In this document: positions 10,851-20,362 of the stretch, one piece after another
How the letters are laid out: every line of letters starts with the position of its first letter
Numbering within the stretch: the first letter of the stretch is position 1
Position numbers and translations under genes: made by a program
Assembly: GCF_025639805.1 (NCBI RefSeq)
Contig: NZ_CP106735.1
Span: 620,001 to 684,000 of the forward strand
DNA from: Reichenbachiella carrageenanivorans
GTDB lineage: Bacteria > Bacteroidota > Bacteroidia > Cytophagales > Cyclobacteriaceae
Direction: 5' to 3'
Length of the DNA stretch: 64,000 bases
The notes under the pieces: model-generated
The model's database searches: none
What the model saw: the letters and a program-made list of their open reading frames with translations, nothing else
What the model was told of the DNA's origin: nothing

Positions 10851-12116
10851 TTAGTAGTGACACTTAGAGCACTCTAGTCCTCCAATGTCTTCTACCTTCA
10901 TTGGTTCTTTGCTATGCTCGCTATGCATCTCTACCAACTTGTTATAATAATCGTTTCCTTTTGTATTCACGTCTGTCTCTCTGTGACAGTTGATACACCA
11001 GCCCATAGTCAATGGTGCATACTGCGATACCTTTTCCATCTCTTCTATAGGGCCATGGCAAGTCTGGCATTCTATTTCCCCTACTTGCACGTGCTGAGAG
11101 TGATTGAAATAAGCAAGGTCTGGTAAGTTATGTATTCTCACCCACTCGATAGGCTCGTTGTTTTCTATCGCTGCATAGATCTTTTGAATCTCTGGAGATT
11201 CTGTCTTGATAGATGAGTGACAATTCATACAAATGTTTGGCGAAGGAATGTTGGCATTTTTACTTTTTCTTACGCCTGTATGACAATAATTACAATCGAT
11301 TTTATAATCTCCTGCGTGAATTTTATGAGAGAATGCGATCGGTTGATCTGGCTGATAGCCCTGCTGAACTCCAATAGTGAATATACCATCGATAGCGGAC
11401 TTCATAATAATAGCAGTGAATATGAATGCTGCCAGTCCTAAGAAAGCGTTGCTTTTCACCAATGCTCCCATGTCGAATGTTTGCTCAGCAATTTCTCTAT
11501 CCTCTTCAGACAAATCCTCTTTCTGAGACAAATATTTTTTCAACATCGTAATGATCATGGCCAATACCGCAAGTATCAACACAAGCACGATAAGCAGTAC
11601 AATCATGATCGTATTCACAAACTGAGAAGGCTCTTGCTCCGTAGACGCGCCGCCTGCTGCTGCAGTGCTTTCTTCAGCAGCTACCACTACTTCTTTGCCC
11701 GACTCCACTTTGATATAACCAACGATTGAAGCAATTTCTTCATCTGAGAAATCGAAGGCAGTCATCTCCGTTTTGTTGTATTCATTGTAGAGGTTTACTG
11801 CGTATTCATCACCACTCTTGATTACCTTTTGAGAGTTTTTGACGAATGCTTGTATCCAAGCCAGGTTACGTCTCTTATGTACATCTCTCAATGCTGGACC
11901 GATCACTTTGTCATTTACATCATGACAAACTGTACAGTTAGCTTTAAATAATTTTTCTCCAGCTGAAATGATCGCCTCATCTGTGGGGATTCCATCCGCA
12001 TCTTGCGCAACGGCCACATTTTGAGTGAACAAAACTGAAAAAATCAAGGAGAGGAATAGAACGGTTTTAGTGCTTAAAAATCCCGCTCTTGAGTGTAAAC
12101 TATATTTTTTTGACAT
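10851..12116 (-). CDS. actA: Alternative complex III subunit ActA, multiheme cytochrome c
   Basis: Multiheme c-type cytochrome that delivers electrons from alternative complex III. After a signal peptide (about 1-38) there is a cytochrome c domain with CTVCH near 61, a membrane helix (about 168-190), a second hydrophobic segment near 222-240, and a C-terminal domain with five more sites: CNYCH, CMNCH, CQTCH, CINCH and the terminal CSKCH. I count six CxxCH motifs, whereas ActA is usually described as pentaheme. It is the first gene of the operon; a promoter is visible upstream. Confidence 0.93.
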   Translation of the reverse strand: MSKKYSLHSRAGFLSTKTVLFLSLIFSVLFTQNVAVAQDADGIPTDEAIISAGEKLFKANCTVCHDVNDKVIGPALRDVHKRRNLAWIQAFVKNSQKVIKSGDEYAVNLYNEYNKTEMTAFDFSDEEIASIVGYIKVESGKEVVVAAEESTAAAGGASTEQEPSQFVNTIMIVLLIVLVLILAVLAMIITMLKKYLSQKEDLSEEDREIAEQTFDMGALVKSNAFLGLAAFIFTAIIMKSAIDGIFTIGVQQGYQPDQPIAFSHKIHAGDYKIDCNYCHTGVRKSKNANIPSPNICMNCHSSIKTESPEIQKIYAAIENNEPIEWVRIHNLPDLAYFNHSQHVQVGEIECQTCHGPIEEMEKVSQYAPLTMGWCINCHRETDVNTKGNDYYNKLVEMHSEHSKEPMKVEDIGGLECSKCHY

Positions 12117-12147
12117 CAGTTTTAGCTTTCCTTTTTGTAAAGTGGTG

Positions 12148-12177
12148 CAAATGTAACATCGGGTACTTGTATTTCAA
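12148..12177 (-). promoter_or_regulatory. Candidate promoter of the act-cta operon
   Basis: Read on the minus strand, TTG at 12175-12177 is followed after 19 bases by TACATTTG at 12148-12155. This is an exact fit to the Bacteroidota vegetative promoter, TTG near -33 and TAnnTTTG near -7. The predicted start of transcription is near 12141, giving a leader of about 25 bases before the actA ATG. The rest of 12117-12434 is AT-rich, with no other feature seen. Confidence 0.6.
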
Positions 12178-12449
12178 AAACATAATAATGCCTTCTACGT
12201 AGTAGATACCCACACCCCCCACTGTAAGCGCTATATATCACTGTATATCAATATTTTACAATAATAAAATCAATGAAAATCCCTTCTATTTAGAATTAAT
12301 ATAAATAAAAAGAGCCTCAAGCAGCTTTCACTACAAACAAAGAGAACTCCATACATACACTATATAGTACCCTTTTTTAAACTCGCCCCTTTTTTAGATT
12401 TTTATATTCAAAATATCTAATACATAATATACTTATGTATATTTGTCCT

Positions 12450-12785
12450 ATGTATTCAAAGGAATTACTCAAAGGAACACTAAAAACGATCATACTCAAG
12501 TTACTCTCGGCTAACGGTCAGATGTATGGGTATGAAATCACACAAAAGGTCAAGGTATTAACCAATGACAAGATACAGCTCACTGAAGGAGCATTATACC
12601 CTACGCTTCACAAGCTAGAAGCCGATGGGCTGGTCATCACTCATACGGAAAATATCAATGGAAGGAAGCGAAAGTACTATCGAATCACCGCTCATGGCAG
12701 CGGAGAGGCAACAGCAAGATCCAATGAGTTTACTGAGTTTGTCCAAACCATGCTACTCTTGCTCAACCCCCAATTAGGCAAGTAA
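12450..12785 (+). CDS. PadR family transcriptional regulator
   Basis: Small winged-helix repressor of the PadR type, 111 residues from the chosen start. The N-terminal pattern KGTLKTIILKLLS...MYGYEITQKV and the wing EGALYPTLHKLEADGLV are diagnostic. An in-frame ATG 15 bases upstream (12435) would add five residues, but family alignments start near MYSKELLKG. A TAnnTTTG element (12438-12445) ends only 4 bases before the chosen ATG, so the mRNA may have almost no leader. The next gene, 18 bases downstream, begins with a HAAS-like region, the usual partner of PadR regulators, so the two probably act together. Confidence 0.9.
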   Translation: MYSKELLKGTLKTIILKLLSANGQMYGYEITQKVKVLTNDKIQLTEGALYPTLHKLEADGLVITHTENINGRKRKYYRITAHGSGEATARSNEFTEFVQTMLLLLNPQLGK

Positions 12786-12803
12786 ACATCAAATCATAGA
12801 CTG

Positions 12804-13520
12804 ATGAAAACATTATCTAAAACCCAATATTTATACATATCCAACGATTTAAAATCCAAAGGACTATCGAAAGGCTTTCGGGTAGAATTATTAGATCATA
12901 TCTGCTGTCTAGTAGAATCTGACATGAATAATGGCGCTGACTTCTCCTCTGCCTATGCTCAGGCACTAGAGGTATTTGGAAATGAAGGGTTTGAAGAACT
13001 CAAACAAACCTCTGCCATAGTCAAAAAGCAAAGATGGCATACAGTGAATCGGATACTGATCTCGGGTATCGCAGCTTGTGTTTTCATGATGGTATTCGGA
13101 GTAGATGCGCAAGAGCCACCTACCATATCTCCGCTGGATCACTACAAACGCATCACTTCCAACTTTGGAGAGCGGTACAATCCTATGAAGGGTAAACGAG
13201 ATTTTCACAAGGGCATTGACTTTGCTGCACCAAGCGGCACGCCTGTAAAATCAACTGCTGCTGGAACGGTGATTTTTGCCGAGTCAAAATTCAGTGGATA
13301 TGGTAAAAATATTAAAATTGAACATAGCGATGGGTTTGTCACTAAATACGCACACTTATCTGAAATAAGAGTACAAAAAGGGGATCTGGTCACACTCGGC
13401 CAAGTCATTGGTCTATCTGGAAATACAGGCGCATCTACAGCACCTCATTTGCACTATGAAGTCCTCAAAGATGGAGCGTATGTGGACCCACTAAATTACT
13501 TCGCAATACAAGGACAATAA
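12804..13520 (+). CDS. M23 family metallopeptidase with N-terminal HAAS-like domain
   Basis: Predicted cell-wall peptidase. The 238-residue protein has three parts: an N-terminal cytoplasmic helical region (about 1-75, with LLDHICCLVESDMNNG and a regular acidic pattern) resembling the HAAS domain found with PadR regulators; one membrane helix (about 84-100); and an LytM/M23 domain (about 115-235). Zinc and catalytic residues are visible in FHKGIDFAAPSG (H and D) and in APHLHYEV (HxH). Joining a PadR-partner domain to a peptidase suggests membrane-linked control of wall remodelling; that role is inference. Confidence 0.85.
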   Translation: MKTLSKTQYLYISNDLKSKGLSKGFRVELLDHICCLVESDMNNGADFSSAYAQALEVFGNEGFEELKQTSAIVKKQRWHTVNRILISGIAACVFMMVFGVDAQEPPTISPLDHYKRITSNFGERYNPMKGKRDFHKGIDFAAPSGTPVKSTAAGTVIFAESKFSGYGKNIKIEHSDGFVTKYAHLSEIRVQKGDLVTLGQVIGLSGNTGASTAPHLHYEVLKDGAYVDPLNYFAIQGQ

Positions 13521-13766
13521 AAGTAATCCTAAACGACAGCAATGATTAAACCCTTGATCAATTATAGCAAACCTTAGTTCTTGTCTTGAACTTCGTCGGC
13601 CTGAACTGATGTCCTAAACAAAACTCACGTCGGGGCAGCCTCCCAATGGCTTTAGTTATAGCTCAACGAGCTTGCACAAACCATTAGCACTAAATCATTT
13701 TATCTCTTAATTTTAGCACACGGTTTATTCGGACGCTAGTTCTACAGTATTTTTAAAAAAATTAAC

Positions 13767-15284
13767 TTGAAAAAGACAAAATACATACATCTCTTTTTTT
13801 CTCTTGTAGGATTCCTATTTTTTTCTTCTTGCTCTACTGAGCATCCCTTGAATGTTGATTATTCTTTCGAAGTAGCTAAAGACGTTGAGCAAAGCATCGA
13901 CGATTTTGATCGTGTGAAATTTGAATCTTTTGATGATTTAAACCTAGGTTTCTACAGAGGCAACTTATGGATAAAGCTAGAAATAACGAATGAAGAAAAT
14001 GAGGATAAATCATACATGTTTGTTAGTAATGATAGGTTTAACAGGAATTATGTTTTTTATAAGCTAGACACACTGAGCCATTCGTTAAAACTAGTGAATC
14101 AAATAAAAGACACATTAAGGCATGACTACAGAACTTTCAACAACCCTAACCCAAATCTCAAGATAGATTTAGAAGCAAATGAACACGCAACTTATCTCAT
14201 CACATCAACTAGTGATGGTAGAACAAAAGATGCCACCCCGAAAATAATCTCTATAGAAAGCTATTTTGATTTTATTAATGAGAGCACCATCTGGAGTATT
14301 GTTTTTTATGGAATAATCATTTGTCTACTACTCATCAATATATATCAATGGACTATTTATAGGAAAGAGATATTTCTCTATTACATTTTTTATATAGTAT
14401 CTACCTTGTTTGTGTACCTGGGTATTGAAGGCTATTTGTATGGTCTTCGGCTGGATCAAATGGTGCTGGACCATTTCATATTTGTATCTGTCAAATTATG
14501 GGCTCTATCACTCATCATGTACACGTCCAAGTTTTTGGAAACCCAAATAGTAGCTCCCAACTATTATAAGTTCATTAAGGTCATTTTGGTGGTTGTTTTG
14601 GGCGGAATACTATTGTATCAGTTTGTTTTTTATCATTCTTCCATTCAGTATTTACATTATTTTGAAAACATCCTATCGGTTCTTTGGCTGTTGTTGATCA
14701 TTGGTATTCTACTATTTTCTGCAAAAAGTCGTTGGCTGGAATTAAAGTATTACCTCATACCTCTCGCTTGCTTTATAGTTTTTACGGTATTTGGAGTTGT
14801 TAATGTTCACCTTCAAATTTTTGCTGGCAACTCTTTTACTTACGTTAAAATAGGAGCCATCATCGAGCTGATTGGTTTTACCTATTTCATGAGGGCTTTA
14901 ATTAAAAGAAAGCTCAATCAATCTGAGATTCTAGAAAAAACATTAAAACAAAAAGAAGAGCTTTTAGCATCTAAAGCCAGCCTTGTCAGTGTATTCAAAT
15001 TAATTGAGAATACGTTTTCTAATGAGGCTGATTGGAAGAGCTTTAAAGAAAAGTTTGAGCGACTTAATCCTAACTTCATTTCATCTCTCACAACAAAATA
15101 TGCTGATTTATCTAAATCGGAAATAAGGCTACTGACCTTAATCCGAATAGGATATTCTCAAAAGGAAATCGCGGACATATTGAATATCGCTCCAGAAAGT
15201 GTAAAGAAGTCCCGAAGTAGAGCCCGAAGAAAATTGAACCTCCCAGATTCAGTTACTCTTAAAGAGTATCTCCTCAAGCTATAA
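13767..15284 (+). CDS. 7TM-DISM signalling lipoprotein with C-terminal LuxR-like HTH
   Basis: Membrane sensor-regulator of 505 residues. The start is a TTG at 13767; the encoded MKKTKYIHLFF signal ends in a lipobox FFSSC at about residue 22. Residues 25-165 are a periplasmic domain of the 7TMR-DISMED2 type (GNLWIKLEI is typical). Residues 175-375 hold seven membrane helices, followed by a coiled coil (about 378-400) and a C-terminal helix-turn-helix (about 440-500; SKSEIRLLTLIRIGYSQKEIA). Such proteins are thought to link an extracytoplasmic signal to transcription from the membrane. The gene stands alone, 220 bases before the first LRR gene. Confidence 0.82.
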   Translation: MKKTKYIHLFFSLVGFLFFSSCSTEHPLNVDYSFEVAKDVEQSIDDFDRVKFESFDDLNLGFYRGNLWIKLEITNEENEDKSYMFVSNDRFNRNYVFYKLDTLSHSLKLVNQIKDTLRHDYRTFNNPNPNLKIDLEANEHATYLITSTSDGRTKDATPKIISIESYFDFINESTIWSIVFYGIIICLLLINIYQWTIYRKEIFLYYIFYIVSTLFVYLGIEGYLYGLRLDQMVLDHFIFVSVKLWALSLIMYTSKFLETQIVAPNYYKFIKVILVVVLGGILLYQFVFYHSSIQYLHYFENILSVLWLLLIIGILLFSAKSRWLELKYYLIPLACFIVFTVFGVVNVHLQIFAGNSFTYVKIGAIIELIGFTYFMRALIKRKLNQSEILEKTLKQKEELLASKASLVSVFKLIENTFSNEADWKSFKEKFERLNPNFISSLTTKYADLSKSEIRLLTLIRIGYSQKEIADILNIAPESVKKSRSRARRKLNLPDSVTLKEYLLKL

Positions 15285-15344
15285 TGTAGCTGATGAAGAT
15301 TTAAAACTACTGACATATAGATAGTTACGATCTTGTCCCCCATT

Positions 15345-15490
15345 TTGTCCCCCTTGTAAATTAGGTGAAATATACCTCGTCGGATAGCTTCGCATTGTTC
15401 ACTTTTTAGAAGTGAATAACATCATAAAAATGAATGTTTAAAAGACAATACACTTGACAGGCTATGGCCTGTTGGGCACTTAATTCAACA
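15345..15490 (+). promoter_or_regulatory. Leader region with hairpins before the first LRR gene
   Basis: The 222-base gap before the LRR gene contains a direct repeat TTGTCCCCC (15333-15341 and 15345-15353) and two short inverted repeats: TTCACT...AGTGAA near 15400-15417 and ACAGGC-TATG-GCCTGT near 15457-15472. No clean TAnnTTTG element was found. Their role is unknown and they may be fortuitous. Confidence 0.25.
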
Positions 15491-15506
15491 ATAAAAAAGG
15501 GAAAAC

Positions 15507-17750
15507 ATGAAAAAAATACTACTTATTACAGCTGCGCTAACTATGATAAGTTTGGGGGCTATGGCTCAAAATGTAAACATTCCAGATGCTAACTTCAAAG
15601 CCTACTTGGTGGGAAACACAAACATCAACACCAATGGAGATACGGAAATACAGGTAAGTGAAGCCACTGCTTTTACTGGCGCAATTAATATCAATAACGA
15701 TGGCATAAGTGACTTAACGGGAATAGAACACTTTACCAATCTTACGTATTTAATTGCCCCTTTTAACCAATTAACATCCATAGATGTAAGTCAGAATACG
15801 GCCTTATTGTCATTGAATGTTCAGGATAACATGTTGACTTCTTTAGATATAAGTCAAAATACAGCATTAACAGGGTTGAATTGTGGGCGAAACAATCTAA
15901 GCAGTTTAGATGTGAGTCAAAATGTTTTGTTGGATTTTCTGCTTTGTCATGAGAATAACCTGAGTGCACTGGATGTTTACCCACTTACAAAGCTCATAAC
16001 TTTTAACTGCTCGCAAAACAGTATCACTTATTTGGACTTCAGTCAAAATACTGGTATTAATCAAAATACGAGCTTAGAAGTACCCTTTATTCATTGCCAA
16101 GAAAATAATCTAACGGTTTTGAAAATGAATGGCATTAGTCCAGGGGCTCTTCAAAATCAATATTTCAATGCTACGAATAATCCAAATCTTACCTGTATAG
16201 AGGTGAATGATGTCACTGCAGCTGAAACCAACTGGACGAATATTGATGCTACAGCAAACTTTAGCCTTCAATGTACTGTTGACATTCCAGATGCGGCTTT
16301 TAAAGCCTGTTTGGTGGGAAACACAAGCATCAACACCAATGGAGATACTGAAATTCAGGTAAGTGAAGCAACCGCCTTTACCCAAGGCATCTATTGTCCC
16401 GATCTTGGTATCTCTGATTTAACAGGAATTGAAGCGTTTGTCAATATAAATGCGATATACGGTGAGTTAAATAATCTGACGAGCATAGACATATCCAATA
16501 ATACTCAAATAACCTATTTGGGTATCAATAACAACAACCTAAGCAGCATAGATGTATCTAGTAATACGCAATTAACAAATTTGACCATCAATAACAATAA
16601 CCTAACCAGCTTAGATATTTCTTCCAACACCAACTTGCAGCAATTGATCGCTGCTAATAATAGCATTTCCAGTTTGGATGTCTCATCTAATACAGCTTTG
16701 GTAAATATGAATGTTACTAATAACAATCTTACCAGTTTAGATATATCGGCCAATATCGATTTACAGTATTTTTACTGTTCGTTAAACAACTTAACTGCTT
16801 TGAATGCAGCCAATGGAAATAATACAGCCATCACTGGATTTGTTGCAACCAGCAACCCAAACCTTACTTGTATAGAGGTGGATGATGTGGCTTGGAGTAC
16901 CACCAACTGGACAAACATTGATGCTACGGCAGGGTTTAGTACAGATTGCAACTACCTAGTTAGTAGTATATCTGTTCAGGGTCAGAACAATACTTCAACC
17001 ATTTCAACTTTTGAAGGAAGCTTACAAATAGAGGCCACTGTATTGCCTACCTATGCTGAAGACATCACTTATACATGGAGTGTATCAAACGGCACAGGCT
17101 CGGCTACCATTGATGCTAATGGATTGTTATCAGCCGTTTCTGATGGTACAGTGACCGTGACAGCCACGGCCAACGATGGCTCAGGCGTAAGTGGAGATAT
17201 GGTAGTCACTATTTCAAATCAAATAGTTTTGGTCAGTGCGATTTCAGTACAAGGGCAAGCTGGCGCAACTGCCATTACTACCGATGGAGGCACGCTACAA
17301 ATGGAAGCTACAGTATCTCCTGTCAATGCTACTGACGCCTCCTATGTATGGAGTGTGACCAACGGCACAGGAGCAGCTACTATTGATGCTAATGGATTAC
17401 TGATGGCCGTTTCGAACGGTACAGTCACCGTGACTGCTACGGCCAACGATGGCTCTGAAATAACTGGTGATGTGACCATCACTATTTCAAATCAAGTGGT
17501 TTTAAGTATCAATGATCAGCAGAAGAATCGTGAATGGGTTATCTACCCTAACCCCGTAACCTCTGTACTAAACCTTGACTTTAATACGACAATTGAAGCC
17601 ATTAGTATTGTTGACTTTACAGGAAAACCAATAAAAACTATTCCTTCACCAAAAAGGGTTTTTGACGTTTCTGATTTAGCCATAGGTATTTATTTTTTCC
17701 AGATAAAAACGGATCAAGGTCTAATGAGCAAAAAATTTGTTAAACAATAA
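15507..17750 (+). CDS. Secreted LRR protein with Ig-like domains and T9SS type A tail
   Basis: Surface or secreted protein of 747 residues. A signal peptide (1-20, ending AMAQ) is followed by two blocks of leucine-rich repeats with the pattern LTSLDISQNTAL (about 25-255 and 257-495), each block opening with a shared IPDAxFKAxLVGN segment and closing with NPNLTCIEV. Then come two Big_2-like Ig domains (about 498-575 and 577-660) and a Por secretion tail (about 672-747, YPNPVTSVLNLDF...KKFVKQ) for export by the type IX system. AAAAAGGG lies 5-12 bases before the ATG. The last 409 bases are identical to those of the paralogue at 21333-23366. Confidence 0.9.
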   Translation: MKKILLITAALTMISLGAMAQNVNIPDANFKAYLVGNTNINTNGDTEIQVSEATAFTGAININNDGISDLTGIEHFTNLTYLIAPFNQLTSIDVSQNTALLSLNVQDNMLTSLDISQNTALTGLNCGRNNLSSLDVSQNVLLDFLLCHENNLSALDVYPLTKLITFNCSQNSITYLDFSQNTGINQNTSLEVPFIHCQENNLTVLKMNGISPGALQNQYFNATNNPNLTCIEVNDVTAAETNWTNIDATANFSLQCTVDIPDAAFKACLVGNTSINTNGDTEIQVSEATAFTQGIYCPDLGISDLTGIEAFVNINAIYGELNNLTSIDISNNTQITYLGINNNNLSSIDVSSNTQLTNLTINNNNLTSLDISSNTNLQQLIAANNSISSLDVSSNTALVNMNVTNNNLTSLDISANIDLQYFYCSLNNLTALNAANGNNTAITGFVATSNPNLTCIEVDDVAWSTTNWTNIDATAGFSTDCNYLVSSISVQGQNNTSTISTFEGSLQIEATVLPTYAEDITYTWSVSNGTGSATIDANGLLSAVSDGTVTVTATANDGSGVSGDMVVTISNQIVLVSAISVQGQAGATAITTDGGTLQMEATVSPVNATDASYVWSVTNGTGAATIDANGLLMAVSNGTVTVTATANDGSEITGDVTITISNQVVLSINDQQKNREWVIYPNPVTSVLNLDFNTTIEAISIVDFTGKPIKTIPSPKRVFDVSDLAIGIYFFQIKTDQGLMSKKFVKQ
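17341..17749 (+). repeat. 409-bp segment identical to 22957-23365 (copy 1)
   Basis: Covers the end of the second Ig-like domain and the whole sorting tail of the first LRR gene. I read base-for-base identity with copy 2; the base before (17340, t versus a) and the last base of the stop codon (taa versus tag) differ. The rest of the two genes is clearly divergent, so a recent gene conversion or duplication of the tail is indicated. Confidence 0.92.
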
Positions 17751-17782
17751 GCACCAACAAGAAAGCTGGAGATTTTGTAAAT

Positions 17783-17820
17783 GAATAGTTCTCAGGTAAT
17801 CCAGAGAACTATTCTTTCTA
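17783..17820 (+). terminator. Intrinsic terminator after the first LRR gene
   Basis: Perfect 11-bp stem GAATAGTTCTC (17783-17793) and GAGAACTATTC (17804-17814) with a 10-base loop, followed by TTTCTAA. It lies 33 bases after the stop codon. Between here and the next gene (353-base gap in all) the only other structure seen is the inverted repeat at 18031-18090. Confidence 0.6.
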
Positions 17821-18030
17821 ATACCACAACAACAATATAACAGTACTCAATATCTCCAGCAACACCAACCTAACCTGTTTAGTTATTCTATGTATTGAAC
17901 ACACTGGACGTAATAGTGAATCAATCCAAGGATGAAAATTATACCGCCTCTCGATACAGGTCGATGTCTACCTTTTCCAAGAACACAAAATCCATATCAC
18001 ATGATTAATTGATATTTAATAATAGCGCAA

Positions 18031-18090
18031 TAAACCGTTTCCCTCGCAACCCAAAATCAATTTTATCTCCTAATTTAGGGAAACGGTTTA
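18031..18090. promoter_or_regulatory. 14-bp perfect inverted repeat upstream of the TPR kinase gene
   Basis: TAAACCGTTTCCCT (18031-18044) and its exact reverse complement (18077-18090) flank a 32-base AT-rich spacer and end 13 bases before the kinase start codon. Each arm holds an AAACNGTTT core that is itself nearly palindromic, as in operators of dimeric regulators. It could be a looping operator for autoregulation or a leader hairpin; there is no T-tract, so a terminator is unlikely. Confidence 0.45.
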
Positions 18091-18103
18091 TAGGTCAGGT
18101 TCT

Positions 18104-20362
18104 ATGACAAGCTTAGTTTCAATCTTCCTTAATCAATCAAAACAGATCAAAAAGTCACCAGCGAAATCAATCCACCTTATTCTTGATTTCAAACTCCTTC
18201 TGCTTTGCTTTTTCCTTTCAGCAGGAAGCCTGTATGCTCAAAGCAAGAAGGCAGATAGCTTGGCGCATGTATTGTCGGCTCATACCCAAGAAGATACCAC
18301 CCGAGTCAATCTGCTGTATGATCTGGCTTATGCCAACTTTCAAACGGACATGGAATCGACCAATGCCCACTTGGAAGAAGCCTGGCACCTGAGCGAAGAA
18401 CTCGATTATACTAGGGGCAAAGCAAGGGTATTGTACCTAAAGGGCATATTGGAAAACATCAAATCAAACTACACCAAGAGCCTAGAATTTTTTAAGCGCT
18501 CTCTGGAGCATTATCGCTCTATAGGAGATCAAGATGGGATTGCGGCAAACTACACGGCCTTTGGCATTACCTATTATGACCAATCTAAGTACGAGGAAGC
18601 CATACAAGTTTACGCAAAAGCGTCTGAAATTTATGAAAACCTGGGCAACAAAAGGGAGCTGATCACGATCCTGATCAATAGTGGGAATGTCTATTCGGAA
18701 ACTGGAAGATTCGATGAAGCTATTTTGAATTACCAACGAGCTTTGGAAGAGAGTGAAGCAATCAACGATGAAGACGGTATCTCATTTGTGCATTCCAATT
18801 TGGGGGTGGTGTACAAAGTGCAGGGAAACTATCCTCTAGCCATAGACCACTTCAACAAAAGTCTGGTCTATGATATAAAGACCAAAGACACCCTGGGTTT
18901 GGCCTACAAGTACAATGACCTGGGAGAAGTATATCGTTCTCTGGAAAAGTACGATGCGGCCCTGGAGCACTATGAGCAATCGTTGAGATTTTCGTCAAAA
19001 AAAGGAAATAATCGACTGGTAGCTGTCATCAATGGTAATATTGGCAACCTGTACTTGCTAAAAAAGGCTTATTCAGAGGCACTCACCTACTACTATACGT
19101 CCCTAGAGACGAGTCAGAAAATCAACAACCTAAAACAGACAGCCATATGCTTTAATAGTATTGGAGAAATTAAGCTATTGCTGAATGAACCCTTAATTGC
19201 ACGTGAGAATTTTCTGAACGCAGAAGAGATTAGCCGACAGACCAATAACAAGCACGTCTTGCCCATTAGTCTATTAGGTATTGCTGAAACTTATGTAAAT
19301 GAAAACGACTATCAAAAGGCACTTTTTTTTACCCTGGAGGCTCAGAAGATTGCCGAAGAGCTGGCACTTCTGGAAATACAAAAAAAGACATTTGAAATTC
19401 TTTCTATCATCTACGAAAAAACTGGACGTTACAGAGAAGCACTAAACAACTACCAGCTATTCAAAAGCCTGAACGATAGCTTGTTCAACCGAGAGAATAT
19501 CGAAAAAATAGCGCAGCTGAAGTATAAGTATCAATACAAACAAGCGCTGGATTCGGCAAGCATCCGGGAATTGGAGCTGACGAAAACAGTCATGACAACA
19601 TCCCAAGATCTAGCACAGTCCAGGCAAAATTTCCTTTGGGCTATCATTGGCATTCTTATGGTATCCATCCTATTGGGAGCTATTGTTTTTTATCAGAAAT
19701 ACCATCACATCAAAGCCAAAACCGAAAACATCATAACCGAACAGAAGCTGCTGCGTTCACAGATGACCCCTCACTTTATCTTTAACTCCCTGTCCGTTTT
19801 GCAGGGCATGATCCTAAACAAGGAAGATAAAAAATCCGTCAACTACTTGTCCAAATTTTCGCGATTACTCCGTATCACGCTGGAAAACTCCAGGGAACAA
19901 ATGGTTTTACTTTCGCAAGAACTAACTGCTATTGAAAACTATCTGGCACTTCAAAGTTTTGAAGATGATTCGTATGATTACACGATTACCATTAACCACA
20001 ACATCGACGGATCTCTGTTCAAAATTCCTCCCATGTTGATTCAGCCATTCATTGAAAATGCCATCGAGCATGCTTTTGGCGACCAGAAAGAGAATCGAAA
20101 AATAGAGATGCACCTAGAATACTCAAAAAACGAATTGATTTGCGTGATAAAGGATAATGGTATGGGTATCACTGATGCCCATGAAAATAGGAGAGGCGGA
20201 AAAAAATCTCTGGCAACCAAGATTACCTCGGAGCGGTTGAATATATTATCTACCAATTACAAAATGAAGGGATCCGTTACCATAGAAAACAGGATGAAGT
20301 ACCATGAAAAAGGTACGATAGTTACCCTGGTAATTCCTTACGAAAAACTTGAAGTCGTATGA
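18104..20362 (+). CDS. TPR-containing sensor histidine kinase, LytS/His_kinase type
   Basis: Membrane sensor kinase of 752 residues. A signal-like hydrophobic segment (about 28-46, ending LYAQ) is followed by tetratricopeptide repeats (about 60-470) lying outside the membrane, one transmembrane helix (about 508-528), and a PF06580 kinase core with the phosphoacceptor in MTPHFIFNSL (H556) and an ATPase domain (PPMLIQPFIENAIEHAF, KDNGMGI). The gene overlaps the following regulator by 4 bases (ATGA), so the two form a translationally coupled two-component pair. The first in-frame ATG was kept; a later start would not change the domains. Confidence 0.92.
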   Translation: MTSLVSIFLNQSKQIKKSPAKSIHLILDFKLLLLCFFLSAGSLYAQSKKADSLAHVLSAHTQEDTTRVNLLYDLAYANFQTDMESTNAHLEEAWHLSEELDYTRGKARVLYLKGILENIKSNYTKSLEFFKRSLEHYRSIGDQDGIAANYTAFGITYYDQSKYEEAIQVYAKASEIYENLGNKRELITILINSGNVYSETGRFDEAILNYQRALEESEAINDEDGISFVHSNLGVVYKVQGNYPLAIDHFNKSLVYDIKTKDTLGLAYKYNDLGEVYRSLEKYDAALEHYEQSLRFSSKKGNNRLVAVINGNIGNLYLLKKAYSEALTYYYTSLETSQKINNLKQTAICFNSIGEIKLLLNEPLIARENFLNAEEISRQTNNKHVLPISLLGIAETYVNENDYQKALFFTLEAQKIAEELALLEIQKKTFEILSIIYEKTGRYREALNNYQLFKSLNDSLFNRENIEKIAQLKYKYQYKQALDSASIRELELTKTVMTTSQDLAQSRQNFLWAIIGILMVSILLGAIVFYQKYHHIKAKTENIITEQKLLRSQMTPHFIFNSLSVLQGMILNKEDKKSVNYLSKFSRLLRITLENSREQMVLLSQELTAIENYLALQSFEDDSYDYTITINHNIDGSLFKIPPMLIQPFIENAIEHAFGDQKENRKIEMHLEYSKNELICVIKDNGMGITDAHENRRGGKKSLATKITSERLNILSTNYKMKGSVTIENRMKYHEKGTIVTLVIPYEKLEVV

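Noticed and set aside
15333..15353. Direct repeat TTGTCCCCC with 12-base period, considered as a LytTR binding site
   Set aside because: Known LytTR sites have a different layout and sequence; nothing ties it to a regulator here.
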